Positions 1 to 9,115 of a stretch of 64,000 nt of DNA are shown in pieces. The position numbers and the translations under genes are program-made. Numbering within the stretch: the stretch's first letter is position 1; every line of letters begins with the position of its first letter. The notes beneath the pieces were generated by a model. It saw nothing but the letters and a program-made list of their open reading frames with translations. It did not search any database and was not told the DNA's origin. Origin of the DNA: Gillisia sp. UBA3175 (GTDB lineage Bacteria > Bacteroidota > Bacteroidia > Flavobacteriales > Flavobacteriaceae); assembly GCA_002364325.1 (NCBI GenBank), contig DEXV01000003.1, positions 311,469-375,468 of the forward strand, given 5' to 3'.

Positions 1-976
1 ACATTCTAACTCTGTCTGTAAGTTTCTTTTCTTCAACTAACTTTTTGTATAGTGGTGCGCTTTTACCTTCAGATAAATATTTCGTTAAGATTTCTAAGGC
101 ATAGGAGTCTTCGTGATAAGAATATACAGATGGCCAGGTTAAGGTTAATTCTGGTAAATTGGCGAAGTTATCTTCATAATATAGTTGCTTGATTTCCTTT
201 AAATTTGCTGGTCGTTTTTCTAATATAGCGATCTCTTTTCCAGGTTTTATCTCGTCAAAATATTTGTGAACCCATTCTTTAGCTTGTTCTTTATCAAAAT
301 CACCAGCTATGGTCAAGGTCACATTATTTGGCACATACCATCTGTTATAAAAGTCTTTTACATCCTGCAAAGTGGCATTTTGAAGATCTTCTAAAGAGCC
401 AATTACCTGCCAGTTATAAGGATGATCCTGTGGATACAGATTTTTATCTATCACTGCCATTGTGTGTCCATAAGGCGAATTATCTACTCCTTGTCTTTTC
501 TCATTTTTCACCACTTGCTTTTCCTTTGCAAGTACAGGCTCTGTAACCGTATTTATAAAATAGCCCAGTTTATCTGCTTCAGCCCAGATCATTTTTTCCA
601 GAGCATCGTTAGGAACGGTCTGGAAATAGTTGGTTCGATCTCTACTGGTAGATCCATTAGCTCCAGAACCTCCAATTCTCGCGCTCATTTTATCTAAACC
701 GCCTTTTCCCAGATTCTCAGATTCCAGAAATAAGAGGTGCTCAAATAGATGTGCAAATCCAGTTCTGCCTTCAATTTCTCTTGCAGAACCTACATGACTT
801 GTTAAAGCAACCGCCACCACAGGATCTGATTTGTCTTCATGCAAAATAACCCGAAGTCCGTTTTGAAGCGTAAATGTTTCAAAATCTATATTGATGCCTT
901 TGGCTTTATCTTGAGCTACTATGGAAATAGGGATCGCTAAGAAAAGTAGTAATAAAGCTGAAAAAGTATTCTTCAT
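1..976 (-). CDS. M16 (insulinase/pitrilysin-type) zinc peptidase, C-terminus beyond window
   Basis: Only the first ~325 residues are present; the gene runs off the left edge. The N-terminus (MKNTFSALLLLFLAIPISIVAQ) is a typical signal peptide with a predicted cleavage after A-Q, so the enzyme should act in the periplasm or outer envelope. Residues 76-80 read HLFEH, the inverted zinc motif HxxEH of family M16, inside the usual context (GRTGFAH..HLLFLES). The following region (SRDRTNYFQTVP, then PYNWQVIGS and NVTLTIAGDFD) also matches the M16 N-terminal half. The start at 974-976 is the only Met giving a signal peptide. Neighbouring exported peptidases M14 and M28 suggest a peptide-scavenging function. 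Confidence 0.88.
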   Translation of the reverse strand, partial: MKNTFSALLLLFLAIPISIVAQDKAKGINIDFETFTLQNGLRVILHEDKSDPVVAVALTSHVGSAREIEGRTGFAHLFEHLLFLESENLGKGGLDKMSARIGGSGANGSTSRDRTNYFQTVPNDALEKMIWAEADKLGYFINTVTEPVLAKEKQVVKNEKRQGVDNSPYGHTMAVIDKNLYPQDHPYNWQVIGSLEDLQNATLQDVKDFYNRWYVPNNVTLTIAGDFDKEQAKEWVHKYFDEIKPGKEIAILEKRPANLKEIKQLYYEDNFANLPELTLTWPSVYSYHEDSYALEILTKYLSEGKSAPLYKKLVEEKKLTDRVRM

Positions 977-1182
977 GTTTATATTTCTATGTTTTTTTTA
1001 AATTTTTGATGTTCCAATTTAATGCTAGTAATTACTTTAACTGATATTCATAATACAGTTTCAATAGTTATCGGAATTAGATCATGTACCAATTTATTGT
1101 ATTCATTTTCAGTTTAATGAGATTCTATACCAATTTCAGGATAAAGTCCTAGATCGTTTTAGTATACCTTACTAATAAGCAG

Positions 1183-3678
1183 TTAAATCTTCATTCTATA
1201 AGTATCATTGTTCACAAAGAAAATAGCATTTGCTAGAAACAATTTTCCATTTTCCCAAAAAGCTCTAAATACAGGATTATCTACCATATAAATAATGCTA
1301 CCATTCCCAATTCGCTCTTCTCCAAAGATCATGGAGTTTTTCATGTTCTTAAAAGCCTCACTTCCCGCAAAACCGGAAACGATCTCTGGTGAATCCTTTA
1401 AATAGGCGATATTATAGCCTTCAGATAAATAGCCGAAACTATCGCTGCTCAATTTTAAGCTGAAATAGGTATCGTTATATCCAAAAGCCATTGGGTGTGT
1501 ATTATCCAAAGTGGTTTTCACAATGCTTCCTGTTATTAACTCTTTAATTCCTTCTCTTTCACGGCTGCTATAAGGAATTAAATTAGCCTTTGCTGTAGTA
1601 TCTTTTTTGGTTTCAGGTTTGTTTTCTTTTAAGTTGAAGCCTTCCTTACCCGCAAAACTTCCTACTGCATTCCCAATAGCGATTACTTTTCCGCCATTTT
1701 TAACCCAATCATTTAATTTTCCTAATCCTTCTTTATTTAGCAAACTACTATATCTTCCTGATGGGATCACTAAAACATCTATTAAAGTAAGATCTACTTC
1801 TTCAAAATAATCTGTATCTATTGGAGTGATAGGGTAATTAAGATCTTTTTCGAAAAAGTACCATATTTCCCCAAAATTCAATGAAGAAACGCCTTCTCCT
1901 CGAAGCACTCCCACTCGTGGTTTGTTAATTATTTTTATTTCTGAAGAACCAAAGTCGGGTCCGCTTTTAGAAAAACCGGTATTTGCAGCAGTAAGCTTTC
2001 TTCCATGAGTATTTGCAAGGGCAACCACCTTTGCATGAAAATTTTCTAGATTTCTATTATCGCTTTTAGTTATCACTAAACTACCCGGATTAAATTTTTC
2101 GCCTGCATTCTCTAATTCTAAAGTGCTGAATCTAACCTTTATTCCTTCCTTTAAAAGTTCTGCCAAAAATCTGGCGTCTTCCATGCTATCCCATTTAGTA
2201 ATAAATCCTGTAGCAGAAGAATTTTCAGCATTCATAACTACGGCAGGAGTTGCAGATTTAGTAGTGGTAACCAGTTTTTCACTCGCAACAGCATCCAAAC
2301 CATAGGCATAAGGTAAACTCCACGCAGTTATATCGTAGGTTAAAGAATCGCTTAGCTTTGCATTAGGTTCAAATAGAACTTTTACCATTTTCCCTTTAGC
2401 CTGATCGGTGCTTATTACCAACGAATTTTCATTAGCCGTAAAATCTGAAGTTTTAGAAGTGTTATAATTATATCCTTTTATCTTTCCAGAATTTGTACTG
2501 GCATAGGTTATATTATGAGTATCCATAAGTGCTTTTAAGGCAGCAATTTTATCTGGACTCCCGTTTAAAACATAGCTCTTCTTGGCTAGCTGTTCATTCT
2601 TATAGAATTTACTGAACTCCGAATTTAATTTATCTATGTTTTGTGAAGCGATCTCCACAGTAGAGATTCCTGTTGTAAAGTGATGGGCAACGCGATCTAC
2701 CAAGGTTAATTCATATCCCTCTGCAGTTTGAATTCCTAATCCACCTTGACCTCCACCAGCTTGCTCATAGGTCATTCCTATAGATCCCATGTAAGTTGGA
2801 TAAGTGTCGCCATAACTAGGATATAATAGATCGAATCGTTCTTTGGTAAAATAAAGCCAGCCTTCTTCATCAAAATATTTTGCATGATTTTTACCTATTT
2901 CAGCTTGGAAATCACGCTGAAATGGAGTGATTATTTCATGAAATGGCTCTGCTGCAGGTGCAAAATAATAAGGTTCGTTAATGCCTTGCTCATGAAAATC
3001 TACATGAATATGAGGCATCCATTGATTGTAGATCTTTAACCTAGCTCTGGTCTCTACTTGGGTAGCCCAAGCCCAATCTCTGTTAAGATCGAAAAGATAA
3101 TGATTTGGTCTTCCTCCAGGCCAAGGTTCATTGTGTTCTGCCGCCAAAGGAGATGGATTGTAAGGCGTTGTTTTAACCTGATTATACCAATTGGCATAAC
3201 GATCTCTACCATCGGGATTTACACATGGATCCATGATAACTACAGTGTTTTCTAGCCAATCTTTCTTTTTTGTCACCAGTTCGTATACGGTTTTCATAGC
3301 AGCCTCGGTACTCGAAGATTCATTTCCATGAACATTATAACTTAGCCAAACAATGGCTTTGCTAGGTTTGTTTTCTGAAGAACTCGTTGTGCTGTTTAAA
3401 TGTTCCTTCTTGATGACTTCAAGATTCTTCAAGTTTTCTTCAGAAGATATTACGGCATAAGTAAGAGGTCGGTTTTCATTTGTTTTTCCATACGTATTAT
3501 AGATAACCATGTTGGAATTTTTAGCCACATGATTAAAATAATTTACCACATCTGCATGACGGGTAAATTGCGTGCCTATTTCATAACCCAAAAATTGTTC
3601 GGGAGATTGTAAGTCTTGAGAAACTGCAGCAGTAATGCTAATTAGAAAACAAGCGAGGAAGAATATTGTTTTTTTCAT
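1183..3678 (-). CDS. M14 family zinc carboxypeptidase-like metallopeptidase, exported
   Basis: 831 residues with a signal peptide (about 1-20, ending AAVSQ). The catalytic domain carries HGNE at 117-120 (the HxxE zinc pair), NPDGRDR at 154-160 (the M14 substrate-binding Arg region) and a third zinc His in HIHVDFHEQG near 223-231. The C-terminal half contains a glutamine-amidotransferase-like fold (GVLRGEGVSS, VLVIPSGRY, GGKVIAIGNAVG), a two-part architecture seen in long Bacteroidetes M14 proteins. It probably trims peptides outside the inner membrane. It is transcribed in the same direction as the upstream M16 gene, but 206 bp apart, so co-transcription is uncertain. Confidence 0.9.
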   Translation of the reverse strand: MKKTIFFLACFLISITAAVSQDLQSPEQFLGYEIGTQFTRHADVVNYFNHVAKNSNMVIYNTYGKTNENRPLTYAVISSEENLKNLEVIKKEHLNSTTSSSENKPSKAIVWLSYNVHGNESSSTEAAMKTVYELVTKKKDWLENTVVIMDPCVNPDGRDRYANWYNQVKTTPYNPSPLAAEHNEPWPGGRPNHYLFDLNRDWAWATQVETRARLKIYNQWMPHIHVDFHEQGINEPYYFAPAAEPFHEIITPFQRDFQAEIGKNHAKYFDEEGWLYFTKERFDLLYPSYGDTYPTYMGSIGMTYEQAGGGQGGLGIQTAEGYELTLVDRVAHHFTTGISTVEIASQNIDKLNSEFSKFYKNEQLAKKSYVLNGSPDKIAALKALMDTHNITYASTNSGKIKGYNYNTSKTSDFTANENSLVISTDQAKGKMVKVLFEPNAKLSDSLTYDITAWSLPYAYGLDAVASEKLVTTTKSATPAVVMNAENSSATGFITKWDSMEDARFLAELLKEGIKVRFSTLELENAGEKFNPGSLVITKSDNRNLENFHAKVVALANTHGRKLTAANTGFSKSGPDFGSSEIKIINKPRVGVLRGEGVSSLNFGEIWYFFEKDLNYPITPIDTDYFEEVDLTLIDVLVIPSGRYSSLLNKEGLGKLNDWVKNGGKVIAIGNAVGSFAGKEGFNLKENKPETKKDTTAKANLIPYSSREREGIKELITGSIVKTTLDNTHPMAFGYNDTYFSLKLSSDSFGYLSEGYNIAYLKDSPEIVSGFAGSEAFKNMKNSMIFGEERIGNGSIIYMVDNPVFRAFWENGKLFLANAIFFVNNDTYRMKI

Positions 3679-3794
3679 TTAAATGGGATAAATTTTAAAT
3701 TAGGGTAGTAAAGATAGCATTCAGCCCGGAATTAACTAAAAAATAGGACATAAAACATGTATCTTCGATATCTTTACGTTTTTAAAATCTATTT

Positions 3795-5405
3795 ATGCCT
3801 TCAGACTGCCTTTCCTATCGTGAAACCAATTATTTCTCTCCTTTAATTTCAGATTACCTGGACCAGAAAGAAGAATTAAAACAATTCTATAATAGATTTC
3901 CGAACCTTGAGAATTTTAAAGCTCAGATGGAGGAGAAAAAAGCCTCTTTCACATTAGAGAAAAGAAGGATCCTCGTAGATGTTTTAAAAACTCAATATCA
4001 AGGTTTAGAACTAACAGAATCGGTTTCAGCAAATTTAGATCTATTGTTAAAGGAGGATACTTTTACAGTAACCACAGGGCATCAGCTAAATCTATTTACA
4101 GGTCCATTATATTTTTTATATAAAATTGTTTCTACTATCAATTTAGCTTCAGCCTTAAAAAAGGGATATCCAAAGTCAGATTTTGTTCCTATTTATTGGA
4201 TGGCTACAGAAGATCATGATTTTGAGGAGATCAATTATTTTAATCTAAAAGGGAAAAAATTTAAGTGGAATAGTACTGAAAAGGCTGCAGGTTCTAATGC
4301 GGTAGGAGAATTAAACACAGAGGGGCTGCAGGAAGTTTTTGAATTATTTTCTGCAGAAATAGGTGGAAGTAAGAATGCCGAAGAACTTAAGCGCTTATTT
4401 AAATCGGCTTATTTAGAGCATGATAATTTAACCGATGCTACCCGGTTTTTAGCACATGAATTATTTAAAGATCATGGCCTAATCATTTTGGATGGGCATA
4501 ATGCCACTCTTAAAACAGCCTTTATTCCATATATCGAAAAAGAATTATTTGAAAAGGCTTCCCATTCCACAAGCCTAAAAACCTCAGAAAAATTGAATGA
4601 GTTGGGTTATGGAGTACAGGTAAATCCAAGGGAGATCAATATGTTCTATCTGCATAATGGCTTAAGAGAGCGAATTGTAGAGCAGGAGCTAGGCTTTGCT
4701 GTGCATGACACTACTTTTAAATGGAGCAAGGAAGAAATGCAAATGGAGCTTAACAAGTATCCAGAGCGGTTTAGTCCTAATGTAATGCTTCGTCCACTTT
4801 ACCAAGAAGTGATCCTGCCTAATTTAAGCTATATAGGTGGAGGTGGAGAGCTAGCCTATTGGTTTCAACTTAAAGATATGTTCGAAGTTTTTGAAGTTCC
4901 ATTCCCAGTGCTATTGCTTCGGAATTCAGCGCTAATTGAAACCCAAAAGCAAAATGAGAAACGTAAGAAGTTGGACATTTCTCAAGCCGAATTATTTCTG
5001 AAGCAACATGAACTCATCAATAGAAAAGTTAGAAAAATCTCGAATATCGATATCGATTTTTCACCACAGAAGGAATTATTGGTGAAACAATTTAAGGAGA
5101 TGTATACCTTGGCAGAACAAACCGATGCCTCCTTTCTTGGAGCCGTAAAAGCCCAAGAGGTAAAGCAACTAAAAGGTTTAGATAATTTAGAACATAGATT
5201 GCTAAAAGCTCAAAAGAGAAAATTAAAGGATGAGGTTTCCCGAATTGCAGACTTGCAAAATGAATTGTTCCCAATAAAAAGTTTGCAGGAACGGCAAACC
5301 AATTTTTCGGAGATGTACTTGGAGTATGGCGACAGCCTTATTCCTACACTTATAGAACAATTGGACCCATTAGAATTAAAGTTTAAAATAGTGAGCCTTG
5401 GATAA
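3795..5405 (+). CDS. bshC: Bacillithiol biosynthesis cysteine-adding enzyme BshC
   Basis: 536 residues, the normal length of BshC. The family signature TVTTGHQLNLFTGPLYF lies near residues 91-107, with YWMATEDHDFEEINYF following, both characteristic of the nucleotide-binding core. BshC is credited with adding cysteine to glucosaminyl-malate, the last step of bacillithiol synthesis, giving the low-molecular-weight thiol that replaces glutathione in many Bacteroidetes. It stands alone; bshA and bshB are not in this window. A weak TATCTTTA -7-like box lies about 20 bp before the ATG. The end overlaps or abuts the downstream decarboxylase. Confidence 0.93.
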   Translation: MPSDCLSYRETNYFSPLISDYLDQKEELKQFYNRFPNLENFKAQMEEKKASFTLEKRRILVDVLKTQYQGLELTESVSANLDLLLKEDTFTVTTGHQLNLFTGPLYFLYKIVSTINLASALKKGYPKSDFVPIYWMATEDHDFEEINYFNLKGKKFKWNSTEKAAGSNAVGELNTEGLQEVFELFSAEIGGSKNAEELKRLFKSAYLEHDNLTDATRFLAHELFKDHGLIILDGHNATLKTAFIPYIEKELFEKASHSTSLKTSEKLNELGYGVQVNPREINMFYLHNGLRERIVEQELGFAVHDTTFKWSKEEMQMELNKYPERFSPNVMLRPLYQEVILPNLSYIGGGGELAYWFQLKDMFEVFEVPFPVLLLRNSALIETQKQNEKRKKLDISQAELFLKQHELINRKVRKISNIDIDFSPQKELLVKQFKEMYTLAEQTDASFLGAVKAQEVKQLKGLDNLEHRLLKAQKRKLKDEVSRIADLQNELFPIKSLQERQTNFSEMYLEYGDSLIPTLIEQLDPLELKFKIVSLG

Positions 5406-5412
5406 AAATAAA

Positions 5413-6789
5413 ATGCACAGTATAGATATGGATCTGGTGGAAATGACGCTGGATGTTATGAAATATACAATAGACCGAATATCAAATGTAACCCCTGAAC
5501 TGGGTGCCCCAAAAAAAGAAGAAGAATTGTTTGCGTTGGTGGGGGAAACCATCACTCCAAAAGGGATTGGAGGGGAAACTGCTTTTAAGCTTTTTAAAGA
5601 TATACTGGTAAAGGCAACGGTGCCAATAGATCATCCAAGGCATTTGGCCTTTGTTCCAGCAGCACCAACAAGGGCAGCGATCATGTTCGATCTGGTTACC
5701 TCTGCCTCAAGTATTCACGGTGCTTATTGGATGGAAGGAGCAGGAGGGATCTTTTGTGAGAATCAAGCCATGAAATGGTTGGTCTCTTTAACCGGATTAT
5801 CAAAAGATGCTTTTGGGGTTTTTACAAGTGGAGGAACTGCGGCAAATTTATCAGCCTTAGTGGCGGCAAGAGAAGATTGGCGTACTAGGAATCCCAAGAA
5901 CTCAGAGTTTAAAGGTCTGTTGCTCACCTCTATTTCTGCACATAGTTCCATTCAGGCCATGGCAAAAGTGATGGATGCCGATCTCATTTTAATTGATGAT
6001 GATGAAGAATATCTTACAGGAAAATCTTTGCAATTAGCCATAGATACGCTTAAACCTTTTGACAGGGAACGTCTTTTTGCGGTTGTAGCTACCGGTGGTA
6101 CAACAAATGCAGGGATCATAGATGAGTTAGATAGCATTGCAGAAGTTTGTGAAAAAGAACAAACCTGGTTCCATGTAGATTGTGCATATGGAGGAGGAGC
6201 ACTTGCTGCACCTTCTGTAAGACACTTGTTTAATGGAATAGAAAAAGCAGATAGTATTACTATAGATCCTCATAAATGGCTTTTTTCACCTTATGATTGT
6301 GGAGCGGTGATCTATAAAGATCTAGAATTGGCAAAGAATGCCCACTCTCAAAAAGGCTCTTATCTCGAAATCTTTAAAGATGAAGGAGCGCACGGATTTA
6401 ATCCGGCAGATTATCAAATTCAGTTAACCAGAAGATTACGCGGAATGCCTTTATGGTTTTCTTTAGCGATGCATGGAACAGAGAAATATCGAGATTCTAT
6501 AGAACGCGGAATTGAGTTGGCTCAGATAGCAGCAGATAAAATTAAGGAAAGGGATTACTTAGAGCTGGTTCGGCCTGCAAGCCTTTCGGTGGTGTTATAC
6601 AGACGTAAAGGATGGACTCCAGATCAATACAGGGATTGGACCTATAAGAACCACAGAGAAGGAATTGCCTTGGTTACACCTACAAAGTGGAAGAATAATG
6701 GGGAATATGAAACCATTTCCAGATTCTGCTTTATCAATCCCGATACTACGGAGGCGGATATAGATTTGATCTTGAATACGATGAAGTAG
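5413..6789 (+). CDS. PLP-dependent group II amino-acid decarboxylase
   Basis: About 458 residues. The PLP lysine sits in DPHKW (K293 when counted from an upstream TTG at 5398), with the ring-stacking His in SAHSS, phosphate-binding TSGGTAAN and cofactor Asp in HVDCAYGG. This is the aromatic-L-amino-acid / diaminobutyrate / glutamate decarboxylase superfamily; the substrate cannot be read from sequence. I prefer the ATG at 5413, preceded by an A-rich stretch. A TTG at 5398 would overlap bshC by 8 nt. Either way it is tightly coupled to bshC and probably co-transcribed. The link to thiol metabolism is only positional. Confidence 0.88.
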   Translation: MHSIDMDLVEMTLDVMKYTIDRISNVTPELGAPKKEEELFALVGETITPKGIGGETAFKLFKDILVKATVPIDHPRHLAFVPAAPTRAAIMFDLVTSASSIHGAYWMEGAGGIFCENQAMKWLVSLTGLSKDAFGVFTSGGTAANLSALVAAREDWRTRNPKNSEFKGLLLTSISAHSSIQAMAKVMDADLILIDDDEEYLTGKSLQLAIDTLKPFDRERLFAVVATGGTTNAGIIDELDSIAEVCEKEQTWFHVDCAYGGGALAAPSVRHLFNGIEKADSITIDPHKWLFSPYDCGAVIYKDLELAKNAHSQKGSYLEIFKDEGAHGFNPADYQIQLTRRLRGMPLWFSLAMHGTEKYRDSIERGIELAQIAADKIKERDYLELVRPASLSVVLYRRKGWTPDQYRDWTYKNHREGIALVTPTKWKNNGEYETISRFCFINPDTTEADIDLILNTMK

Positions 6790-6839
6790 GTGTTTATTCT
6801 TGTTCTTATAGTAATTAATAACCTCTCGAATCCGCTCGA

Positions 6840-6916
6840 GGGGACATTGTGTACAGTTTGTCAGCCCTTCGACGTGCTCAGGGTGACCGCATTACAATGT
6901 CAGACTGAGCCGGTTG
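6840..6916. repeat. REP-like intergenic element in a 568-bp gene-free stretch
   Basis: The 6790-7357 interval has no convincing gene. It begins with a GC-richer element containing CAGCCCTTCGACGTGCTCAG followed by GGTGACC, flanked by two copies of ACA.TGT-like sequence (acattgtg, acaatgtc). From memory, short elements of this kind are dispersed in flavobacterial intergenic DNA. It differs sharply in composition from the AT-rich surroundings. Confidence 0.5.
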
Positions 6917-7140
6917 AATTCAATTTTATAATTAAGAAATTTAATATGCTCGAAGTAAACTAAGTCCTAAATAAAAAAAATATCAAACCTAATATGATAA
7001 CGTGCTTTATTGAGTTCCTGTCTAAATGTAGCAGGATTAAAATTTAAGTCAAGAAATTACATTTGTTTACAAGGTTTTTAATATAATAAATTGTGAAGGG
7101 TTTAGGTTTAGTGAATTATTAATAATTGGAATATTATGCT

Positions 7141-7232
7141 CCCTTCCCTTGGGGAAGGCTTGGGGTTGGGATGAATTAAAATAAATCACTTTCTCATCCC
7201 CTCCTAAATCCTCCCCGAAGGTGAGGACTTTA
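7141..7232. repeat. Imperfect inverted-repeat (MITE-like) intergenic element
   Basis: The left arm (CCTTCCCTTGGGGAAGGCTT, then GGGGTTGGGATGA) and right arm (TCATCCCCTCCTAAATCC, then TCCCCGAAGGTGAGGA) are imperfect reverse complements around a short AT-rich centre. It could fold into one long hairpin. The 92-bp size and absence of coding potential suit a non-autonomous dispersed repeat. No target-site duplication was identified. Confidence 0.5.
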
Positions 7233-7302
7233 AAACATCCTTGGATTAAACTACAGTTTTATTGAATAGTAAACCAGCGAAGTCTCTTTTAATATCAACG
7301 CA

Positions 7303-7340
7303 AAAAAAAATCCTGAAAGAAATACTTTCAGGATTTTTTT
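7303..7340. terminator. Bidirectional rho-independent terminator after the M28 gene
   Basis: Stem TCCTGAAAG (7311-7319) / CTTTCAGGA (7325-7333) with an AAATA loop, nine A on the left and seven T on the right. It can terminate the minus-strand M28 gene whose stop lies 18 bp away. Confidence 0.85.
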
Positions 7341-7357
7341 ATATTCTAGTTCCAGCT

Positions 7358-8377
7358 TTAGTTAGATGCAGGAGCGGGTTTATCAACAAACGGACGTTCG
7401 TCTCTATTTGCGATCTCCCATGCGGTTAAGAATACTAAACGCGCACGTTTTTCTAACAGGTCATATCTAATTTTATCTGGAGTATCTGATATTTTATGAT
7501 AATCGGCGTGAACACCATTAAAATAAAAGATAATTGGGATATTGTTCTTTGCGAAGTTATAATGATCACTTCTATAGTAGAATCTATTTGGATCATTCTC
7601 ATCATTATAGGTATAATCCAGATCTAGTTTTGTGTATTTGGCATTTACCTCTTCACTTAATTTATGAAGTTCTGAACTTAATTTATCACTTCCAATAAGA
7701 TAAACGTAGTTGTCATTTTTCTTATGAGCAGCATCTGTTCTTCCAATCATATCTATGTTAAGATCGGCTACCGTTTGAGCTAAAGCAAAAACAGGGTTAT
7801 CTGTATAGAATTTAGATCCTATCAATCCTTTTTCTTCTCCTGTTACATTTAGAAATAAGATAGAGCGTTTTGGAGTGAATCCTTCTTTTCTTGCTTTTGC
7901 AAATGCTTCAGCGATCTCTAAAACGGCAACGGTTCCAGAGCCATCATCATCGGCTCCATTAAAGATATTTCCTTCATCATCCATCCCAACGTGATCATAA
8001 TGAGAAGAGATCACTAAAATTTCATTTGGTTTTTCAGAACCTGGAATGTAGGCTAACACGTTTTCAGAATCTTTAACGCCACCTCTAAACATAGCGGCAG
8101 GAACTTCTTGGTAATAATCGTCTCCCCCAATAGGAGATACAATATTCAAGGCTTTATATTCTTTTTTAAGGTATTCGGCTGCCATTTTTTGACCTGGTTC
8201 CCCTGTCTCACGACCTTGAAATTCGTCACTGGCAAAAATGTATAAATGTTCTTTTAATTCTTTGGAAGTAATGCTTTCAGCAAATTCCATTGGATTAATA
8301 TCTTCAATCTGTTTAGATTGATGAGCGCCGCAGCCAACTAGAACTACAGTTAAGGCACTAAAAAGTACTTTTTTCAT
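7358..8377 (-). CDS. M28 family zinc aminopeptidase-like lipoprotein
   Basis: 339 residues. N-terminal lipobox LVGC with Cys16, so the protein should be lipid-anchored. Zinc and catalytic residues of M28 are all visible: His in SSHYDHVG, bridging Asp in NGADDDGSG, Glu pair in TGEEKGLIGS, Asp in DMIGR and final His in YHKISDTPDK. The family removes N-terminal residues from peptides using two zinc ions. It is a single-gene unit with its own terminator at 7303-7340. Substrate range is not readable from the sequence. Confidence 0.93.
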   Translation of the reverse strand: MKKVLFSALTVVLVGCGAHQSKQIEDINPMEFAESITSKELKEHLYIFASDEFQGRETGEPGQKMAAEYLKKEYKALNIVSPIGGDDYYQEVPAAMFRGGVKDSENVLAYIPGSEKPNEILVISSHYDHVGMDDEGNIFNGADDDGSGTVAVLEIAEAFAKARKEGFTPKRSILFLNVTGEEKGLIGSKFYTDNPVFALAQTVADLNIDMIGRTDAAHKKNDNYVYLIGSDKLSSELHKLSEEVNAKYTKLDLDYTYNDENDPNRFYYRSDHYNFAKNNIPIIFYFNGVHADYHKISDTPDKIRYDLLEKRARLVFLTAWEIANRDERPFVDKPAPASN

Positions 8378-8567
8378 AAGGGTATACTAATTTTAATAAG
8401 TTCGGCAATATAAGAGATTTACTAGGATTTCTGAGATTAGGAGCTATAAATAAATCTTAATTCTAAGATGTTGCTGTTTTTGGTTAAGAGCAGTATTGGA
8501 TTGAGCTTTAGCTTGTTCGAGGGCTTAAGATTATTGAAATAAAAAAAAATAAAAAAAAGCTACCAGA

Positions 8568-8602
8568 TTTTTTAATTTTTCAAAAAAAGCTTGTTATATT
8601 TG
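8568..8602 (+). promoter_or_regulatory. Promoter of the tRNA-Ser locus
   Basis: A perfect Bacteroidetes-type -7 box TATATTTG at 8595-8602, preceded by a T-rich stretch about 20 bp upstream that could serve as the -33 element. Transcription would start a few bases downstream and read through the truncated and intact tRNA copies. Confidence 0.6.
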
Positions 8603-8637
8603 CACCCGCAATCAGAGAATACCTGATGAGACACACT

Positions 8638-8700
8638 GGAGAATTGGCAGAGTGACCGTTCCGATAGCTATCGGAAGCGGAATCTTGAAAAGGTATCCAC
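8638..8700 (+). pseudogene. Truncated tRNA-Ser copy interrupted by a palindrome in the D-arm
   Basis: Bases 8638-8654 are identical to the first 17 bases of the intact tRNA-Ser at 8705 (GGAGAATTGGCAGAGTG). An 18-bp perfect palindrome TTCCGATAGCTATCGGAA (8661-8678) then replaces the D-loop. A short tail resembling the anticodon loop (AATCTTGAAAA) follows, without variable arm, T-arm or acceptor 3' strand. It cannot fold as a tRNA and lies 4 bp before the intact gene. It is probably a relic of tandem duplication or insertion. Confidence 0.7.
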
Positions 8701-8704
8701 AATT

Positions 8705-8789
8705 GGAGAATTGGCAGAGTGGTCGAATGCGGCAGTCTTGAAAACTGTTGAGGGTTACACCTCCGGGGGTTCGAATCCCTCATTCTCCG
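8705..8789 (+). tRNA. tRNA-Ser (anticodon TGA)
   Basis: Acceptor GGAGAAT (8705-8711) pairs with ATTCTCC (8782-8788), discriminator G at 8789, CCA not encoded. The anticodon loop CTTGAAA gives anticodon TGA, reading UCN codons. A long variable arm (GTTGAGGGTTACACCTC) and T-loop GGTTCGAATCC fit a class II serine tRNA of 85 nt. A strong terminator follows 10 bp later. Its 3' end is duplicated at 9116 and 29633, suggesting use as an integration site. Confidence 0.96.
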
Positions 8790-8796
8790 CAAAGGA

Positions 8797-8826
8797 AAAC
8801 CCGCAACGAAAGTTGCGGGTTTTTTG
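8797..8826 (+). terminator. tRNA-Ser terminator
   Basis: Perfect 9-bp stem ACCCGCAAC (8799-8807) / GTTGCGGGT (8812-8820) closed by a GAAA tetraloop and followed by TTTTTG. Confidence 0.9.
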
Positions 8827-8840
8827 TTTTCAAAAAAACG

Positions 8841-9098
8841 CCCAAGCTTTTCGCTTGAAGGCGTTTTTGGAAAACAAAAAACAAAGCCACGCTTTTTGGC
8901 GTGGCGCGGGTTTTTCTTTGCCCAGGATCCCCCTTCCGGGATCAACGCAGTTAATCCTATTTGACTCTCTAACATAAGTGTATTTAAAATTCCCAAGCTT
9001 TTCGCTTGAAGGCGTTTTTGGAAAACAAAAAACATAGGCACGCTTTTTTCTAGCGTGGCGCGGGTTTTTCTTTGCCCAGGTTCCCCCTAACGGGATCA
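8841..9098. repeat. Two tandem hairpin-rich units downstream of tRNA-Ser
   Basis: Unit A (8841-8944) and unit B (8992-9098) are near copies. Each starts CCCAAGCTTTTCGCTTGAAG, then has a GCGTTTTTGGAAAAC segment, a GCCACGC/GCGTGGC-type hairpin, TTTTTCTTTGCCCAGG and an imperfect hairpin ending CGGGATCA. A 47-bp AT-rich spacer separates them. Minus-strand open frames across them merely translate the hairpins. They may be decayed terminator-like or REP-like units multiplied with the tRNA 3' end. Confidence 0.7.
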
Positions 9099-9115
9099 CA
9101 TTTTTTTGTAATCCA

